Part shown: piece by piece, positions 9,497 through 18,928 of the stretch
How positions within the stretch are numbered: position 1 is the first letter of the stretch
How the letters are laid out: each line of letters starts with the position of its first letter
Assembly (NCBI GenBank): GCA_937920345.1
Contig: CALGVA010000077.1
Coordinates: 1-62,162, forward strand
Source: an uncultured Lachnospiraceae bacterium
GTDB lineage: Bacteria > Bacillota > Clostridia > Lachnospirales > Lachnospiraceae
Length of the DNA: 62,162 bases
Direction: 5' to 3'
The notes under the pieces: generated by a model
Databases searched by the model: none
Told to the model about the DNA's origin: nothing
What the model saw: the letters and a program-made list of their open reading frames with translations, nothing else
Program-made: the position numbers and the translations under genes

Positions 9497-11215
9497 TTAC
9501 TGAACGATTGCAACCTTCTCGGCAATAATGTCAGTCATCATCTCTTCCGCCTCGCTCATGCCGGTTGCCTCTAACTCAGCGATCATCGCGTCATAGTTTG
9601 CGTCAAACTCCGCCTCGGTGCCGGTTACGCACTTGATCAGCGCGGACCATGCAACTTCGTCCAGTTTATCTACGATCTCCGAGAACTCAAGCGGCATAGC
9701 GTATGCCCAGAGCGGAGAATAGTCAGGTGTCTCGAACTCATCCGGCTGCGGGAACATATCTACGATCAGCTCTACGCCCCATGCCTCAACTGCCGCTTTC
9801 TCTTCTACGTTATACTCGTTGATTACGGCGTCCTTACTTGTCGTTGTATAAGTGCTGCCTGTAGGATCCAGAATACCATCACCATAAGACGGGAACGGGT
9901 AATTGTGGAAGCCGACACCTGTCTTCTTGGAATAATCTGCATCTTCCTGGGAATACTTGATCTCTTCTTCTGTTCTGTAACGGTGTCCCTCATCGTCGAT
10001 GAAGTAGTTCACGCCTTCAATACCCCATTTGTTGAGTACCTGGCCTTCGTCAGAGCAAAGGAAATCGATGAACTTGATTGCTGCAACAGGATCTTTACAG
10101 GAAGTTGTGATACCTACGCCGGTTCCTGTTGTCAGACCCTGATACATAAGGGACGGACATTTTGTGTTCGCATCGATACATGTCGGAAGACCTGCATAAG
10201 TGAGCTCATATTTACCGTCTGCCTTCAGTACCTTCTCGCCATCCTGATAATCCCAGTCCTTATCAAATAAGGTAACTACACGACCGGATGCGATCTTTGC
10301 AATATAATCTTCGTGTGTCTGTGTTGCAAATTCAGGGTCAAGAATGCCTTCGTTGTACATACGGCATAACCATTTGAAATATTCTCTTTCCTTATCGGAA
10401 CGGAACTTATACATACCCTTGTTGTCCGATGTTACGATCCACTGTCCGTTATCCGGAGCGCCGTCTGCAATGAAACCTGCCGGATTACCAAGTGTGATCA
10501 GCCAGTGCCAGTCGGAAGTGGATAAGCTGATACCAATCATATCCAGTCCCTCATCAGTCGTAGGATGCTCGGCAATATAATCTTTAATCATGGTCTCCAA
10601 TTCTTCCAGAGACTGCGGAATCTTATAGTCCTTCGCTTTCAGCGCTGCCCACTGAACCTGAAGATTTCCTGCATCCTTAAATTTCGTACCGCCAACATTA
10701 TAAGCGGATAACTGATAAATGGACGGGTCATCTGCGGACTGTTTTAACTTCTCAAACTCGTCGCCGTAGAGCTTCTTGATATTGGGACCATACTGCTCGA
10801 TCAGGTCTGTCATATCCATCATCGCGCCTGCGTCAATCATATTTCCTGCGGAACCTTTCGCAAAGATGATATCCGGATAGTTCTGCTCCGCAATCATCAG
10901 CGCAACCGCTTCACTCTCGTCGTTACCGCCCACAGGACGTGTCGTCTTTAACTTAACGCCGGTTGCTGCCGTAATTGCCTCTGCCACGGGATCTGTCCAA
11001 GGATCATCCTGGTTTGCATCCGCGTTGAAGAATGTCAACTCGATCACTTCTCCGGACGCTGCGCTTCCGCCGTCATCTGTCGCAGCCGCGCCGTCATCGG
11101 TAGTTGTCGTACTGCCTGTATCTGCAGCAGGTGCATCCCCGCCTCCACAACCGGCAAGTGTGCCGGCTACCATCGTTACTGCCAGTAACAATGCACAAAT
11201 CTTCTTACTTTTCAT
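9497..11215 (-). CDS. ABC sugar importer, extracellular substrate-binding lipoprotein
   Basis: 572 residues from the ATG at 11215 (gaagggag upstream). Lipoprotein signal with lipobox LAGC (KKICALLLAVTMVAGTLAGC), a Gly/Asp/Thr-rich linker, then a family 1 extracellular binding domain of the large LplA/YtcQ type. It captures an oligosaccharide and hands it to the two permeases encoded upstream (11330-12217, 12230-13171). It is the last gene of that transcript. A ligand cannot be read directly; the linked GH42, GH29 and GH31 enzymes suggest fucosylated or galactosylated xylose-bearing oligosaccharides. Confidence 0.92.
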   Translation of the reverse strand: MKSKKICALLLAVTMVAGTLAGCGGGDAPAADTGSTTTTDDGAAATDDGGSAASGEVIELTFFNADANQDDPWTDPVAEAITAATGVKLKTTRPVGGNDESEAVALMIAEQNYPDIIFAKGSAGNMIDAGAMMDMTDLIEQYGPNIKKLYGDEFEKLKQSADDPSIYQLSAYNVGGTKFKDAGNLQVQWAALKAKDYKIPQSLEELETMIKDYIAEHPTTDEGLDMIGISLSTSDWHWLITLGNPAGFIADGAPDNGQWIVTSDNKGMYKFRSDKEREYFKWLCRMYNEGILDPEFATQTHEDYIAKIASGRVVTLFDKDWDYQDGEKVLKADGKYELTYAGLPTCIDANTKCPSLMYQGLTTGTGVGITTSCKDPVAAIKFIDFLCSDEGQVLNKWGIEGVNYFIDDEGHRYRTEEEIKYSQEDADYSKKTGVGFHNYPFPSYGDGILDPTGSTYTTTSKDAVINEYNVEEKAAVEAWGVELIVDMFPQPDEFETPDYSPLWAYAMPLEFSEIVDKLDEVAWSALIKCVTGTEAEFDANYDAMIAELEATGMSEAEEMMTDIIAEKVAIVQ

Positions 11216-11329
11216 ACTTTTTCTCCCTTCTGTTGCTTCACATTGCATCATTTATATTTGTATGTTGTACGTAACTGTACATCCATATAAATACCATAAC
11301 TTGATAACCTGCAGATCTTTCCTGCGGTA

Positions 11330-12217
11330 TCAGTCCTTGACCGCGCCTACCGTCATGCCGCCTACGAAATACTTCTGCAGGAACGGATATACGATCAGGA
11401 TCGGCACTGTCGCTACAATCGTTACCGCCATACGCACGGACAGCGGTGAGACGGCATTCTTAACCTGCTCCGCCGAATGCGGATCAATCTTGACCGTCGC
11501 CTTCTCCATAATCTCATACAACACATACTGCAGCGTCGGCAGTTCCTTGGCATACAGGTAAGTATCCATGAAAGAGTTCCACTGTCCTACCGCGTAGAAC
11601 AACGCTACCGTCGCCAGCACCGGTTTACACAGGGGCAGTACGATTCGCGCCCAGATGATAAAGTCATTGGCCCCGTCCACTCTCGCCGCCTCCTGTAATG
11701 CCATCGGCAGTCCTTCAATAAAAGAACGCACCAGAATCATATTGTAGACCCAGATCAGCCCCGGTATGATGTACACGAGGAAGTTATTACCCAGCTTTAA
11801 GTCTCTCATAAGCAGCAGATACTCCGGAATCAGTCCGCCGCTGACATACATGGTAATAACAAACAATGTGGTAAATACCTTGTTAAAATAGAAGTCTTTC
11901 CTGCTCAGCACATAGGCCAGCATAGCGGTACAGATCACGCCCGCGCCCGCGCCGATCACCGTTCTTAATACCGAGAGGATAAATGCCTGCCCCAGATTGT
12001 TCTCCCGGAATACATAAGCGTAATTGCTCCACGTAAACTCTCTCGGTATGATGAAATTGATGTTTCGCATCGTGTCGATCGGATCATTGAAGGATATCGC
12101 CAGAACATTTAAAAACGGATATACCGTAACAATGACCAGAAATATGAACACAACCAACAATATGTAATCTAAAATATTATCCCGACTCTTGATCCTGTTG
12201 CTTTTCACATTTGCCAT
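11330..12217 (-). CDS. ABC sugar importer permease, LplC/YtcP type
   Basis: 295 residues, six predicted membrane segments. The EAA loop is visible as EAARVDGANDFIIWARIVLPLCKPV (residues about 190-215). N-terminal RIKSRDNILDYILLVVFIFLVIVTVYPFLNV is typical for the CUT1 inner-membrane subunit of the LplC class. The start has a strong site (aaggagggg). It lies 12 bases after the partner permease. No ATPase gene is in the locus; CUT1 importers commonly borrow a shared MsmX-like ATPase. Confidence 0.93.
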   Translation of the reverse strand: MANVKSNRIKSRDNILDYILLVVFIFLVIVTVYPFLNVLAISFNDPIDTMRNINFIIPREFTWSNYAYVFRENNLGQAFILSVLRTVIGAGAGVICTAMLAYVLSRKDFYFNKVFTTLFVITMYVSGGLIPEYLLLMRDLKLGNNFLVYIIPGLIWVYNMILVRSFIEGLPMALQEAARVDGANDFIIWARIVLPLCKPVLATVALFYAVGQWNSFMDTYLYAKELPTLQYVLYEIMEKATVKIDPHSAEQVKNAVSPLSVRMAVTIVATVPILIVYPFLQKYFVGGMTVGAVKD

Positions 12218-12229
12218 GGTGTCCCCTCC

Positions 12230-13171
12230 TTATATCAGTCTGCTCTCGCCGAGTAAACCTGCAACTTTATTCGCAATGAACAGAAGCGCTATGCCGACCA
12301 GTGACTGGAACATACCGATCGCAGTACCCAGACCGTAATTGCTGTTGCCGATACCTCTGACATAAGAGAACCAGGAAAGCACCATTGCGTGATCCTGCAC
12401 AATACCGTTGCTTAAGAGCATCTGACGCTCCATGCCTACATTCAGCGCACCGCCGATGCTCATGATCAGCAGCACCACTACCGTAGGCTTAATGCCCGGC
12501 AGCGTAATGTGCCAGATTCTCTGCAGACGGTTCGCACCGTCCACCTTCGCCGCCTCATATAAGCCCGAATCGATACCCGCCATAGCGGACAGGTATACGA
12601 TGGCATCCCATCCCACTTCTTTCCATGTATTGATCAGAACGACCGTAAACCAAAAGAGCGGCGTATTCGTACTCATCAGTCCCAGTTTCGTATGCAGCGC
12701 CGTGTCCAGCATACCGCCATCGTTTAATACCATCTTGGCGATACTGGCAATAACCACCCACGACACGAAATGCGGCAGATAAGAGATGGTCTGCGTGATC
12801 TTCTTGAATTTCACGAATCGTATTTCATTTAACATCAGGGCAAACAGGATTGCCATAAGCGTTCCAACCGTGATACCCAGAATGCTCAGCCCGACCGTGT
12901 TAAGCATAACCTGCCCGAAGATACGATCCTGAAATGCCTTAACGAAATTAGATACCCCGACAAAAGGTCTCTGCCAGAAAGGCTGCGCCAGTGTCTTCGG
13001 ACGCACATCCTGAAACGCCATCGTCCATCCCCACAGGGGTATGTACTTGAAAACGATCAGCCAGATCAGGAAAGGAACCGACATCAATAACAGATATCTC
13101 TGTTTCCACATTAGCTGCATGCTGAATTTCTGCTTGATCACTTTTTCTTTCTGCCTTCTCTCTACACTCAT
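12230..13171 (-). CDS. ABC sugar importer permease, LplB type
   Basis: 313 residues. Starts with a basic cytoplasmic tail, then FLIWLIVFKYIPLWGWTMAFQD and further membrane segments. The EAA loop is YEAAKVDGANRLQRIWHITLPGIKP. This is the first gene of the permease/permease/binding-protein transcript. It is separated from the upstream kinase gene by a terminator at 13265-13318, so it should have its own promoter in 13172-13264, which I could not define. Confidence 0.93.
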   Translation of the reverse strand: MSVERRQKEKVIKQKFSMQLMWKQRYLLLMSVPFLIWLIVFKYIPLWGWTMAFQDVRPKTLAQPFWQRPFVGVSNFVKAFQDRIFGQVMLNTVGLSILGITVGTLMAILFALMLNEIRFVKFKKITQTISYLPHFVSWVVIASIAKMVLNDGGMLDTALHTKLGLMSTNTPLFWFTVVLINTWKEVGWDAIVYLSAMAGIDSGLYEAAKVDGANRLQRIWHITLPGIKPTVVVLLIMSIGGALNVGMERQMLLSNGIVQDHAMVLSWFSYVRGIGNSNYGLGTAIGMFQSLVGIALLFIANKVAGLLGESRLI

Positions 13172-13264
13172 ATCCGCTCACCCTTTCTATAGCATCCATA
13201 TCCGTTTACATGACATATTCTGCATGATCGGGATACCTTTCTACATAATTCCCGTTTCTGCAAA

Positions 13265-13318
13265 ATGAAAATGCATCGCAGGAGACCGGTCTGATCAATA
13301 TATCTCCTGCAATGCATT
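13265..13318 (-). terminator. Terminator downstream of the kinase gene
   Basis: Stem TGCATCGCAGGAGA / TCTCCTGCAATGCA (14 bp, one mismatch) with a 17-base loop, followed on the - strand by an interrupted T tract. It separates the kinase gene (13396-15219) from the transporter genes downstream. Confidence 0.75.
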
Positions 13319-13395
13319 TATTATAAAAAATTTATAAAAATAAAAATACCGAAAAAATTTGATAAAAATACCGTCACTTTTTTAGTTTCGTTTCG

Positions 13396-15219
13396 CTATG
13401 TTTCGATACCGCACTTGTCCACCGGAATAATCATCCGTATTCTGGTTCCCTTTCCCGGTTCCGAGTAGATATGGATACGGTATCCGTCCCCGTAATGCAG
13501 CTTCATGCGCTGATTAATGTTATAGAGTCCGATGCTCTTGCTCCGGCTCATATCCCGCACCTCGATGTCCCTGCGCAGCCTGCCGAGCGTCACCTCATCC
13601 ATGCCGCAGCCGTTATCATCCACATCGATCATAAGAAGCCGCTTTTCCCCCATTTGTCTGGTATATACGGACAGGACGATCTTACCGCCCTCCGCCACTT
13701 CCTCCATACCGTGTATGATCGCGTTCTCCACCATCGGCTGCAGCAGCAGCGGCAGAATATTGTACCGCGAAAGCTCCAGTCCGTCCTCTACATTTCTGCT
13801 AAACTGCACCCTGTCGCCGAACCGCAGCTGCTGGATCTCTATGTACGCATCCAGATGATTCAGTTCTTTTTCCAGTGTGGTGTAGGAAGTCCCCGTATTC
13901 TCCAGCACGTAACGCATGGACTTCCCAAGCAGCTTCGTAGCCGTCGCCGCCTCTTTATCCCCCGCCGTCAATGCTTTCATCCGTATGGTTTCCAGCGTAT
14001 TATAGAGGAAATGCGGATTGATCTGACTGGCCAGCATCTTGAACTCCATCTCCTGCTGTCTGATCAGCATCTCCTGCTCCTTAATCTGCACCTCGTAAGT
14101 CTTCGCCTCCTGCTCCTTGATATTCTGCACCATAACCTGCAGGTCCTCAAAAGCCTCCGACAGTTCGTCACGCCCGCGGAAGCTGTCGATCAGTTCATAA
14201 TCCTGCGTGCTCGCCTTGTGCATCTGCTGTCTGAGCAGACTCACCCGGTTCGTGAAATACCGCGTAAAAATATGTATCATTATTGCCGGAATAATCAGTG
14301 CCGTAAAGATAATGGCACCGCACATATACAGAATGCTCCGGACCGTGTAATATCCTTTCGGATTCAGCGTACACAGATAGATTCTGGAACTGGACTGATA
14401 CGCGCGGAACATGGAGATGTCAATAAAGCACTGCTTCCCCTCCGTCTCAGTCATTCCTGTATAGCGGAAGTAGGGCGCATCATAGTCCACTGGTCCGGGC
14501 TGCGCTTTGCCGACCAGATTCCGCTCGGAACTGTAGAATACCGGTCCTCTGTCAACAGATATGACGCTGATATATTCGTTGCTGTCCGCCCACATGCGCA
14601 GATAGTTTTCGTCGATATGAATAACCAGAACCGCATGGTACGGAGAGTTGATCAGCTGAATCCTTTTGATCAGGCACAATTCCCACTTGCTGTCCCGATA
14701 CCCGTCTTCCCACGGAATCTCCATCCAGAATACCCCCGTCTTCGACATCGCCTGCTGATACCATTCCATATTTACGGTTTCTTCACTCATCCGTTTAAAC
14801 AATTTATAATCCGTAAGATATGGATTATCCGTATAGATCTCGATCTTGCTGACTTCCGCATACGTCTCCGCATACTGGCTCAGCACCGCATTGCGGTCCA
14901 CAGCATTGATATACTCCTGCCGTCTGTCAAATTCCTCCGCCAGAATCGTGCGGACGCCGTCATCAAATGAAATATCCTTGGAGATGCCGTAAACTTCCAT
15001 TGTAATGTCAAACAGAACCGTCCGCACCCGGTAATTATCGGATTTCAACAGGTCCATATAATAATTGATCATCATATGACGGGTATACATCATCAGAAAC
15101 ACACCCAGCAGCAAGATCGGCACCACAACGACAGCTGTATAGATCGTATACAACTGCCGTTTAATCGTGGCGTTATGAAAAAATGTGGAAATCCATCGTC
15201 CGTTACGTCTCTTAGTCAT
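13396..15219 (-). CDS. YesM-like sensor histidine kinase
   Basis: 607 residues. One N-terminal membrane segment (VVVVPILLLGVFLMMY, about 30-47), an extracellular sensor domain (about 50-295), a second membrane segment (ILYMCGAIIFTALIIPAIM), a HAMP-like and coiled linker, then the His_kinase domain with phosphoacceptor His403 in INPHFLYNTLETI. The HATPase domain has LQPMVENAIIHG (N box) and DVDDNGCGM (G1). It signals to the YesN-like regulator at 7699-9348. The split arrangement (regulator and kinase at opposite ends of the transporter genes) is unusual, but no other candidate partner is present. Confidence 0.92.
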   Translation of the reverse strand: MTKRRNGRWISTFFHNATIKRQLYTIYTAVVVVPILLLGVFLMMYTRHMMINYYMDLLKSDNYRVRTVLFDITMEVYGISKDISFDDGVRTILAEEFDRRQEYINAVDRNAVLSQYAETYAEVSKIEIYTDNPYLTDYKLFKRMSEETVNMEWYQQAMSKTGVFWMEIPWEDGYRDSKWELCLIKRIQLINSPYHAVLVIHIDENYLRMWADSNEYISVISVDRGPVFYSSERNLVGKAQPGPVDYDAPYFRYTGMTETEGKQCFIDISMFRAYQSSSRIYLCTLNPKGYYTVRSILYMCGAIIFTALIIPAIMIHIFTRYFTNRVSLLRQQMHKASTQDYELIDSFRGRDELSEAFEDLQVMVQNIKEQEAKTYEVQIKEQEMLIRQQEMEFKMLASQINPHFLYNTLETIRMKALTAGDKEAATATKLLGKSMRYVLENTGTSYTTLEKELNHLDAYIEIQQLRFGDRVQFSRNVEDGLELSRYNILPLLLQPMVENAIIHGMEEVAEGGKIVLSVYTRQMGEKRLLMIDVDDNGCGMDEVTLGRLRRDIEVRDMSRSKSIGLYNINQRMKLHYGDGYRIHIYSEPGKGTRIRMIIPVDKCGIET

Positions 15220-15385
15220 AAATATCGTACTGTTTTCCTTCTTGTTTATAAAGGCCGGTTTCTCCCTGACATGACACCTTTACCGTTATTTTAGCACTGG
15301 TTCCGACCGCCTGTACACCCTTTTGATGATCCTGCATCTGTTATACCATCTTACCATTTGGCAGGCCGGCATTATATAGCAAAAA

Positions 15386-15406
15386 TTTGATGTATTATAC
15401 ATCAAA
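15386..15406. promoter_or_regulatory. 21-bp perfect palindrome, probable operator
   Basis: TTTGATGTAT-T-ATACATCAAA. It sits in the 366-bp gap between the divergent kinase (start 15219, -) and alpha-xylosidase (start 15586, +) genes. Its symmetry suggests a dimeric repressor or activator site. A TATTAT sequence inside it could also be a -10 box. The regulator is unknown. Confidence 0.5.
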
Positions 15407-15465
15407 AAATTACACTTTTATTTTGTGCTCTGTTCTTATATATTGAGAAAATAAGAATTGCATCT

Positions 15466-15518
15466 GTTCACACCAAAAACATATAAAAAGTAATTGCAGG
15501 ACCGATGCCGGTGTGAAC
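15466..15518 (+). promoter_or_regulatory. Stem-loop in the alpha-xylosidase leader
   Basis: GTTCACACC at 15466-15474 pairs perfectly with GGTGTGAAC at 15510-15518, enclosing 35 bases. It is 67 bases upstream of the start codon. It could be an RNA leader structure or a pair of half-sites for a regulator that loops DNA; the sequence alone does not decide. Confidence 0.4.
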
Positions 15519-15585
15519 GGCAGCAGAGCAGGACATGAACCTTAACATTTATCAAACTAAATACAAGATAAGGAGGATTTTTATT

Positions 15586-17931
15586 ATGAAATTTAACAAC
15601 GGCTGCTGGCTATTCAAGGAAAGATGCGCATGTTTCTCTCCGAGCGAAGTCTACTACACAACCGTCAAAGACACCGAGGTAACGCTGTGCGCACCGACGC
15701 ATCCGATACGCGGACGCGGAGACACCCTCGGCGGGATCAATCTCACCATCCGCATTACCTCTCCCATGCCCGACGTCCTTCGGGTGCAGACCTGCCATCA
15801 CATGGGAACGGTACAGAAGGCACCCGCGTTTGAACTGCATCTGGATCATCCGCAGACTCTGCAGGTCGAAGATACAGATGACACACTCACGATCACAAGC
15901 GGAAGCCTGTCGCTCGTGATCACCAAAAACCCCTGGTCCATGACATACATGAGAGACGGCAAAGCGCTCACGAAGAGCAGCCGGAATGATCTTGCCCTGA
16001 TGAAGACGGATTATAAAGGCGACTATTATGAAGTAAACGGCGATCTCGAAAACACATACATGCGTGAACAGCTTAGCATCGGCGTCGGTGAACATCTCTA
16101 CGGTACGGGCGAACGCTTTACGCCCTTTGTCAAAAACGGACAGACTGTGGAAATATACAATGAAGACGGCGGCACAAGTACCGAGCAGGCATATAAGAAT
16201 ATTCCTTTCTTCCTGTCCGACAAAGGTTACGGCGTTCTGGTCAACCATCCGGAGCGTGTCTCTTTTGAGTTCGGCACGGAAAATGTGACCAGGACTTCCT
16301 TCTGCGTGGAAGGCGGAAGTCTGGATTATTTCTTCTTTAACGGTCCTGCCATGAAAGATGTGCTGACACGCTACACCGATCTGTCCGGCAAACCTGCGCT
16401 GCCTGCGCCCTGGACCTTCGGCTTATGGCTGTCTACCTCTTTTACGACCAGTTACGACGAAGATACGGTTATGAGTTTCATCGACGGTATGTTAGACCGC
16501 GGTATTCCGCTCCGCACCTTCCACTTCGACTGTTTCTGGATGAAAGGCTTCCACTGGACCGACTTTGTGTGGGATGAGAAAGTATTCCCCGATCCTGCCG
16601 GAATGCTTTCCAGAATCAAGGCAAAGGGCTTGCATATCTGCGTATGGATCAACCCCTATATCGGTCAGGAATCTATTCTTTTTGCCGAAGGCATGGAGAA
16701 AGGTTACTTCGTCAAACGGCAAAACGGCGACGTGTGGCAGTGGGATATGTGGCAGCCGGGCATGGCTCTGGTAGACTTCACCAACCCGGATGCCTGCAAA
16801 TGGTATCAGGATAAGCTGGCGGGTCTGCTCAATATGGGTGTTGACTGCTTCAAGACAGATTTCGGCGAGAGAATCCCCGTCAACTGCGTCTACCATGACG
16901 GTTCCGATCCGAAGAAGATGCATAACTTCTACACTTATCTGTATAATAAAACGGTATTTGATCTTCTGGAGGAAAAGCGCGGCAAAGGCGAGGCTGTACT
17001 GTTCGCCCGCTCCGCAACGGTAGGCGGTCAGAAGTTCCCCGTACACTGGGGCGGCGACTGCTGGTCCGACTATGAGTCTATGGAAGAGAGCCTGCGCGGC
17101 GGTCTGTCACTGCTCATGTCCGGATTCGGCTTCTGGGCGCACGATATCGGCGGATTCGAGCACACTTCTACTGCGGACGTATATAAGCGCTGGGTTGCAT
17201 TCGGTCTTCTGTCCTCCCACAGCCGTCTGCACGGAAGCAGTTCCTACCGCGTGCCGTGGCTGTATGATGAGGAAGCGGTTGATGTTGTCAGAACCTTCAC
17301 CCGTCTGAAAGCAAAGCTTATGCCGTACCTGTATAAAACGTCCATTGACACCTCCCGCTCCGGCGTGCCGACCATGCGGAGTATGGTGCTGGAATATACG
17401 GAAGATAAGAACTGCAGCTATCTGGATAAACAGTATATGCTGGGTGATAACCTGCTGGTCGCTCCCGTCTTCAATGAGGAAAGCATCGGCTCCTTCTATC
17501 TGCCGAAAGGCACATGGACGGACTTCTTCACCGGGGAAACCGCAGAGGGCGGCACATGGATGGAGAAAGAATACGACTATCTGCACCTGCCGCTGATGGC
17601 ACGTGCTAATTCCATCATAGCAGTCGGCGCATGTGATGAGAGACCGGATTATGATTACGCCGACGGCGTAGAACTTCGTGTGTATGCTCTTTCGGACGAC
17701 ATCGAGGCTCAGACGACCGTCTACGGCATGGCACAGGATGCGGAGTTACATGTCTCTGTTATTAAATCCGGTGCAAGGATCACGGTGCAGGCTGAGCATA
17801 TCTCCGGGAAGCCGTACACCGTAAGGCTTGTGGGCGTACAGGCACAATCCGCGGACGGCGCTTCTATGGAGATTGCCGGAAAAGATACCGTACTGACACC
17901 GAATGCCGGGACGGTGGTTGTAACATTGTAA
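15586..17931 (+). CDS. yicI: Alpha-xylosidase, GH31 (YicI type)
   Basis: 781 residues from the ATG at 15586 (aaggagg at the right distance; an upstream ATG at 15535 lacks a site). The galactose-mutarotase-like N-terminal domain is followed by the barrel. TFHFDCFWMKGFHWTDF and GMALVDFTNPDACKWY are YicI hallmarks, and the nucleophile is Asp425 in FKTDFGERIP. YicI-type enzymes release alpha-1,6-xylose from the non-reducing end of xyloglucan oligosaccharides. No signal peptide. Together with GH42 and GH29 this completes the set needed to strip the xylose, galactose and fucose side chain, although these genes are split into two transcripts. Confidence 0.93.
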   Translation: MKFNNGCWLFKERCACFSPSEVYYTTVKDTEVTLCAPTHPIRGRGDTLGGINLTIRITSPMPDVLRVQTCHHMGTVQKAPAFELHLDHPQTLQVEDTDDTLTITSGSLSLVITKNPWSMTYMRDGKALTKSSRNDLALMKTDYKGDYYEVNGDLENTYMREQLSIGVGEHLYGTGERFTPFVKNGQTVEIYNEDGGTSTEQAYKNIPFFLSDKGYGVLVNHPERVSFEFGTENVTRTSFCVEGGSLDYFFFNGPAMKDVLTRYTDLSGKPALPAPWTFGLWLSTSFTTSYDEDTVMSFIDGMLDRGIPLRTFHFDCFWMKGFHWTDFVWDEKVFPDPAGMLSRIKAKGLHICVWINPYIGQESILFAEGMEKGYFVKRQNGDVWQWDMWQPGMALVDFTNPDACKWYQDKLAGLLNMGVDCFKTDFGERIPVNCVYHDGSDPKKMHNFYTYLYNKTVFDLLEEKRGKGEAVLFARSATVGGQKFPVHWGGDCWSDYESMEESLRGGLSLLMSGFGFWAHDIGGFEHTSTADVYKRWVAFGLLSSHSRLHGSSSYRVPWLYDEEAVDVVRTFTRLKAKLMPYLYKTSIDTSRSGVPTMRSMVLEYTEDKNCSYLDKQYMLGDNLLVAPVFNEESIGSFYLPKGTWTDFFTGETAEGGTWMEKEYDYLHLPLMARANSIIAVGACDERPDYDYADGVELRVYALSDDIEAQTTVYGMAQDAELHVSVIKSGARITVQAEHISGKPYTVRLVGVQAQSADGASMEIAGKDTVLTPNAGTVVVTL

Positions 17932-17950
17932 TACACAGTCCTTCACATAA

Positions 17951-18030
17951 AAAAGTAATTTGCTCCGCAAATAACTTTGCGAGATTCGCTTCGCGAACTC
18001 GAATAAGCGTAGAAATTTCCTATACCATAA
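17951..18030. repeat. Dispersed hairpin repeat, copy A
   Basis: Begins AAAGTAATTTGCTCCGCAAAT, continues ACTTTGCGAGATTCGCTTCG and CGAACTCGAATAAGCG, and ends TTTCCTATACCATAA. Contains two small hairpins with GCTCCGC/GCTTCGC cores. Related copies are at 38810-38907 and 52068-52214. It follows the alpha-xylosidase stop codon. Confidence 0.7.
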
Positions 18031-18104
18031 AAACAGCGCATGAATACAATTCACATTCATGCGCTGCCTTTGTATGTTCATTTATCTTTCCAGCCGGAAA
18101 GCCG

Positions 18105-18746
18105 TCAGCCGATCCTGGAATATCCGAACGCATTGGCAAATGCGTCAATCGGTTTCTGTTCTTTACACATAGCACATCCGTCCGGTTTAAATGTCTTATA
18201 GTCCGGAATATCTGCCGTGGTAAACAATGCATTGACGGGAATCCCCATAACGCTGTTCGCCGCACTGAACACTGCACTGATCCCGCTGATGGTTGCACCG
18301 TAATACGTGAGCGTCTGGATCGTCTTCGTGACGGTCTTACCCGTTGTCGCGCTTGCCAGAAGAACCAGCACGTTCTTATCTTTAATCATCGGCAGATAAT
18401 TATCCCTGAATAACATCTGTCCTGTCGGAGAAAATTCCGGTGTAATGATATAAATGGTCTGGTGCGCATTCCTGGAATAAATGCCGGCTCTCGTCAGTTC
18501 TTCCGCCAGAAATGCCCCGATTATCTCACAGCCGTCTATGCACACGATCGTATCTACTATCATCGATGCCAGAATCTGTCTGCCCAGCTCCCTCGCCGTC
18601 AGGGACGCCTCGCTCAGCCGCGTCTTTAAGGTTGTCATATCCAAAAAGTAATTGATGTGGGAACTTGGTGTTACAAAATGTCCGGGGATTGCTTTCAATT
18701 CAATGTTAGGGTGAGCCTTAGAACTAATCTTAATCATTTCCTGCAT
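18105..18746 (-). CDS. Phosphoribosyltransferase-like protein
   Basis: 213 residues from the ATG at 18746; an earlier ATG at 18752 is too close to the site aaggagg. The fold resembles type I phosphoribosyltransferases of the orotate class: DTIVCIDGCEIIGAFLAEEL in the middle, then a hydrophobic strand and loop KNVLVLLASATTGKTV, in the place of the PRPP motif. The two acidic residues of a classical PRPP motif (DD/ED before the T-x-x-T loop) are not present, so binding or catalysis may differ. The C-terminus has CAMCKEQKPIDAF, a Cys pair. It is a single gene. A true orotate enzyme is doubtful, since the pyr genes are elsewhere. Confidence 0.7.
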   Translation of the reverse strand: MQEMIKISSKAHPNIELKAIPGHFVTPSSHINYFLDMTTLKTRLSEASLTARELGRQILASMIVDTIVCIDGCEIIGAFLAEELTRAGIYSRNAHQTIYIITPEFSPTGQMLFRDNYLPMIKDKNVLVLLASATTGKTVTKTIQTLTYYGATISGISAVFSAANSVMGIPVNALFTTADIPDYKTFKPDGCAMCKEQKPIDAFANAFGYSRIG

Positions 18747-18928
18747 GTGCATACCTCCTTCTTGTGACACGTTATGTCAGCTTCAAAATCATTTTTGTAA
18801 CTTCGATATGAATAAATCTATTATACCGCCAACAACCGCTTAAATCAAGTGATTAACCGATGCTTCGGACTGTCTCCCGGTAACAGTTCAGCCATGCCAT
18901 TCATAAGTCACCAGGCTGTACGCTTTGG

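Noticed and set aside
13471..14970. 499-codon open frame on the + strand opposite the sensor kinase
   Set aside because: It is antisense to a gene with clear HisKA and HATPase motifs, has no ribosome site, and its His/Leu/Arg-rich composition is that of a reverse shadow.
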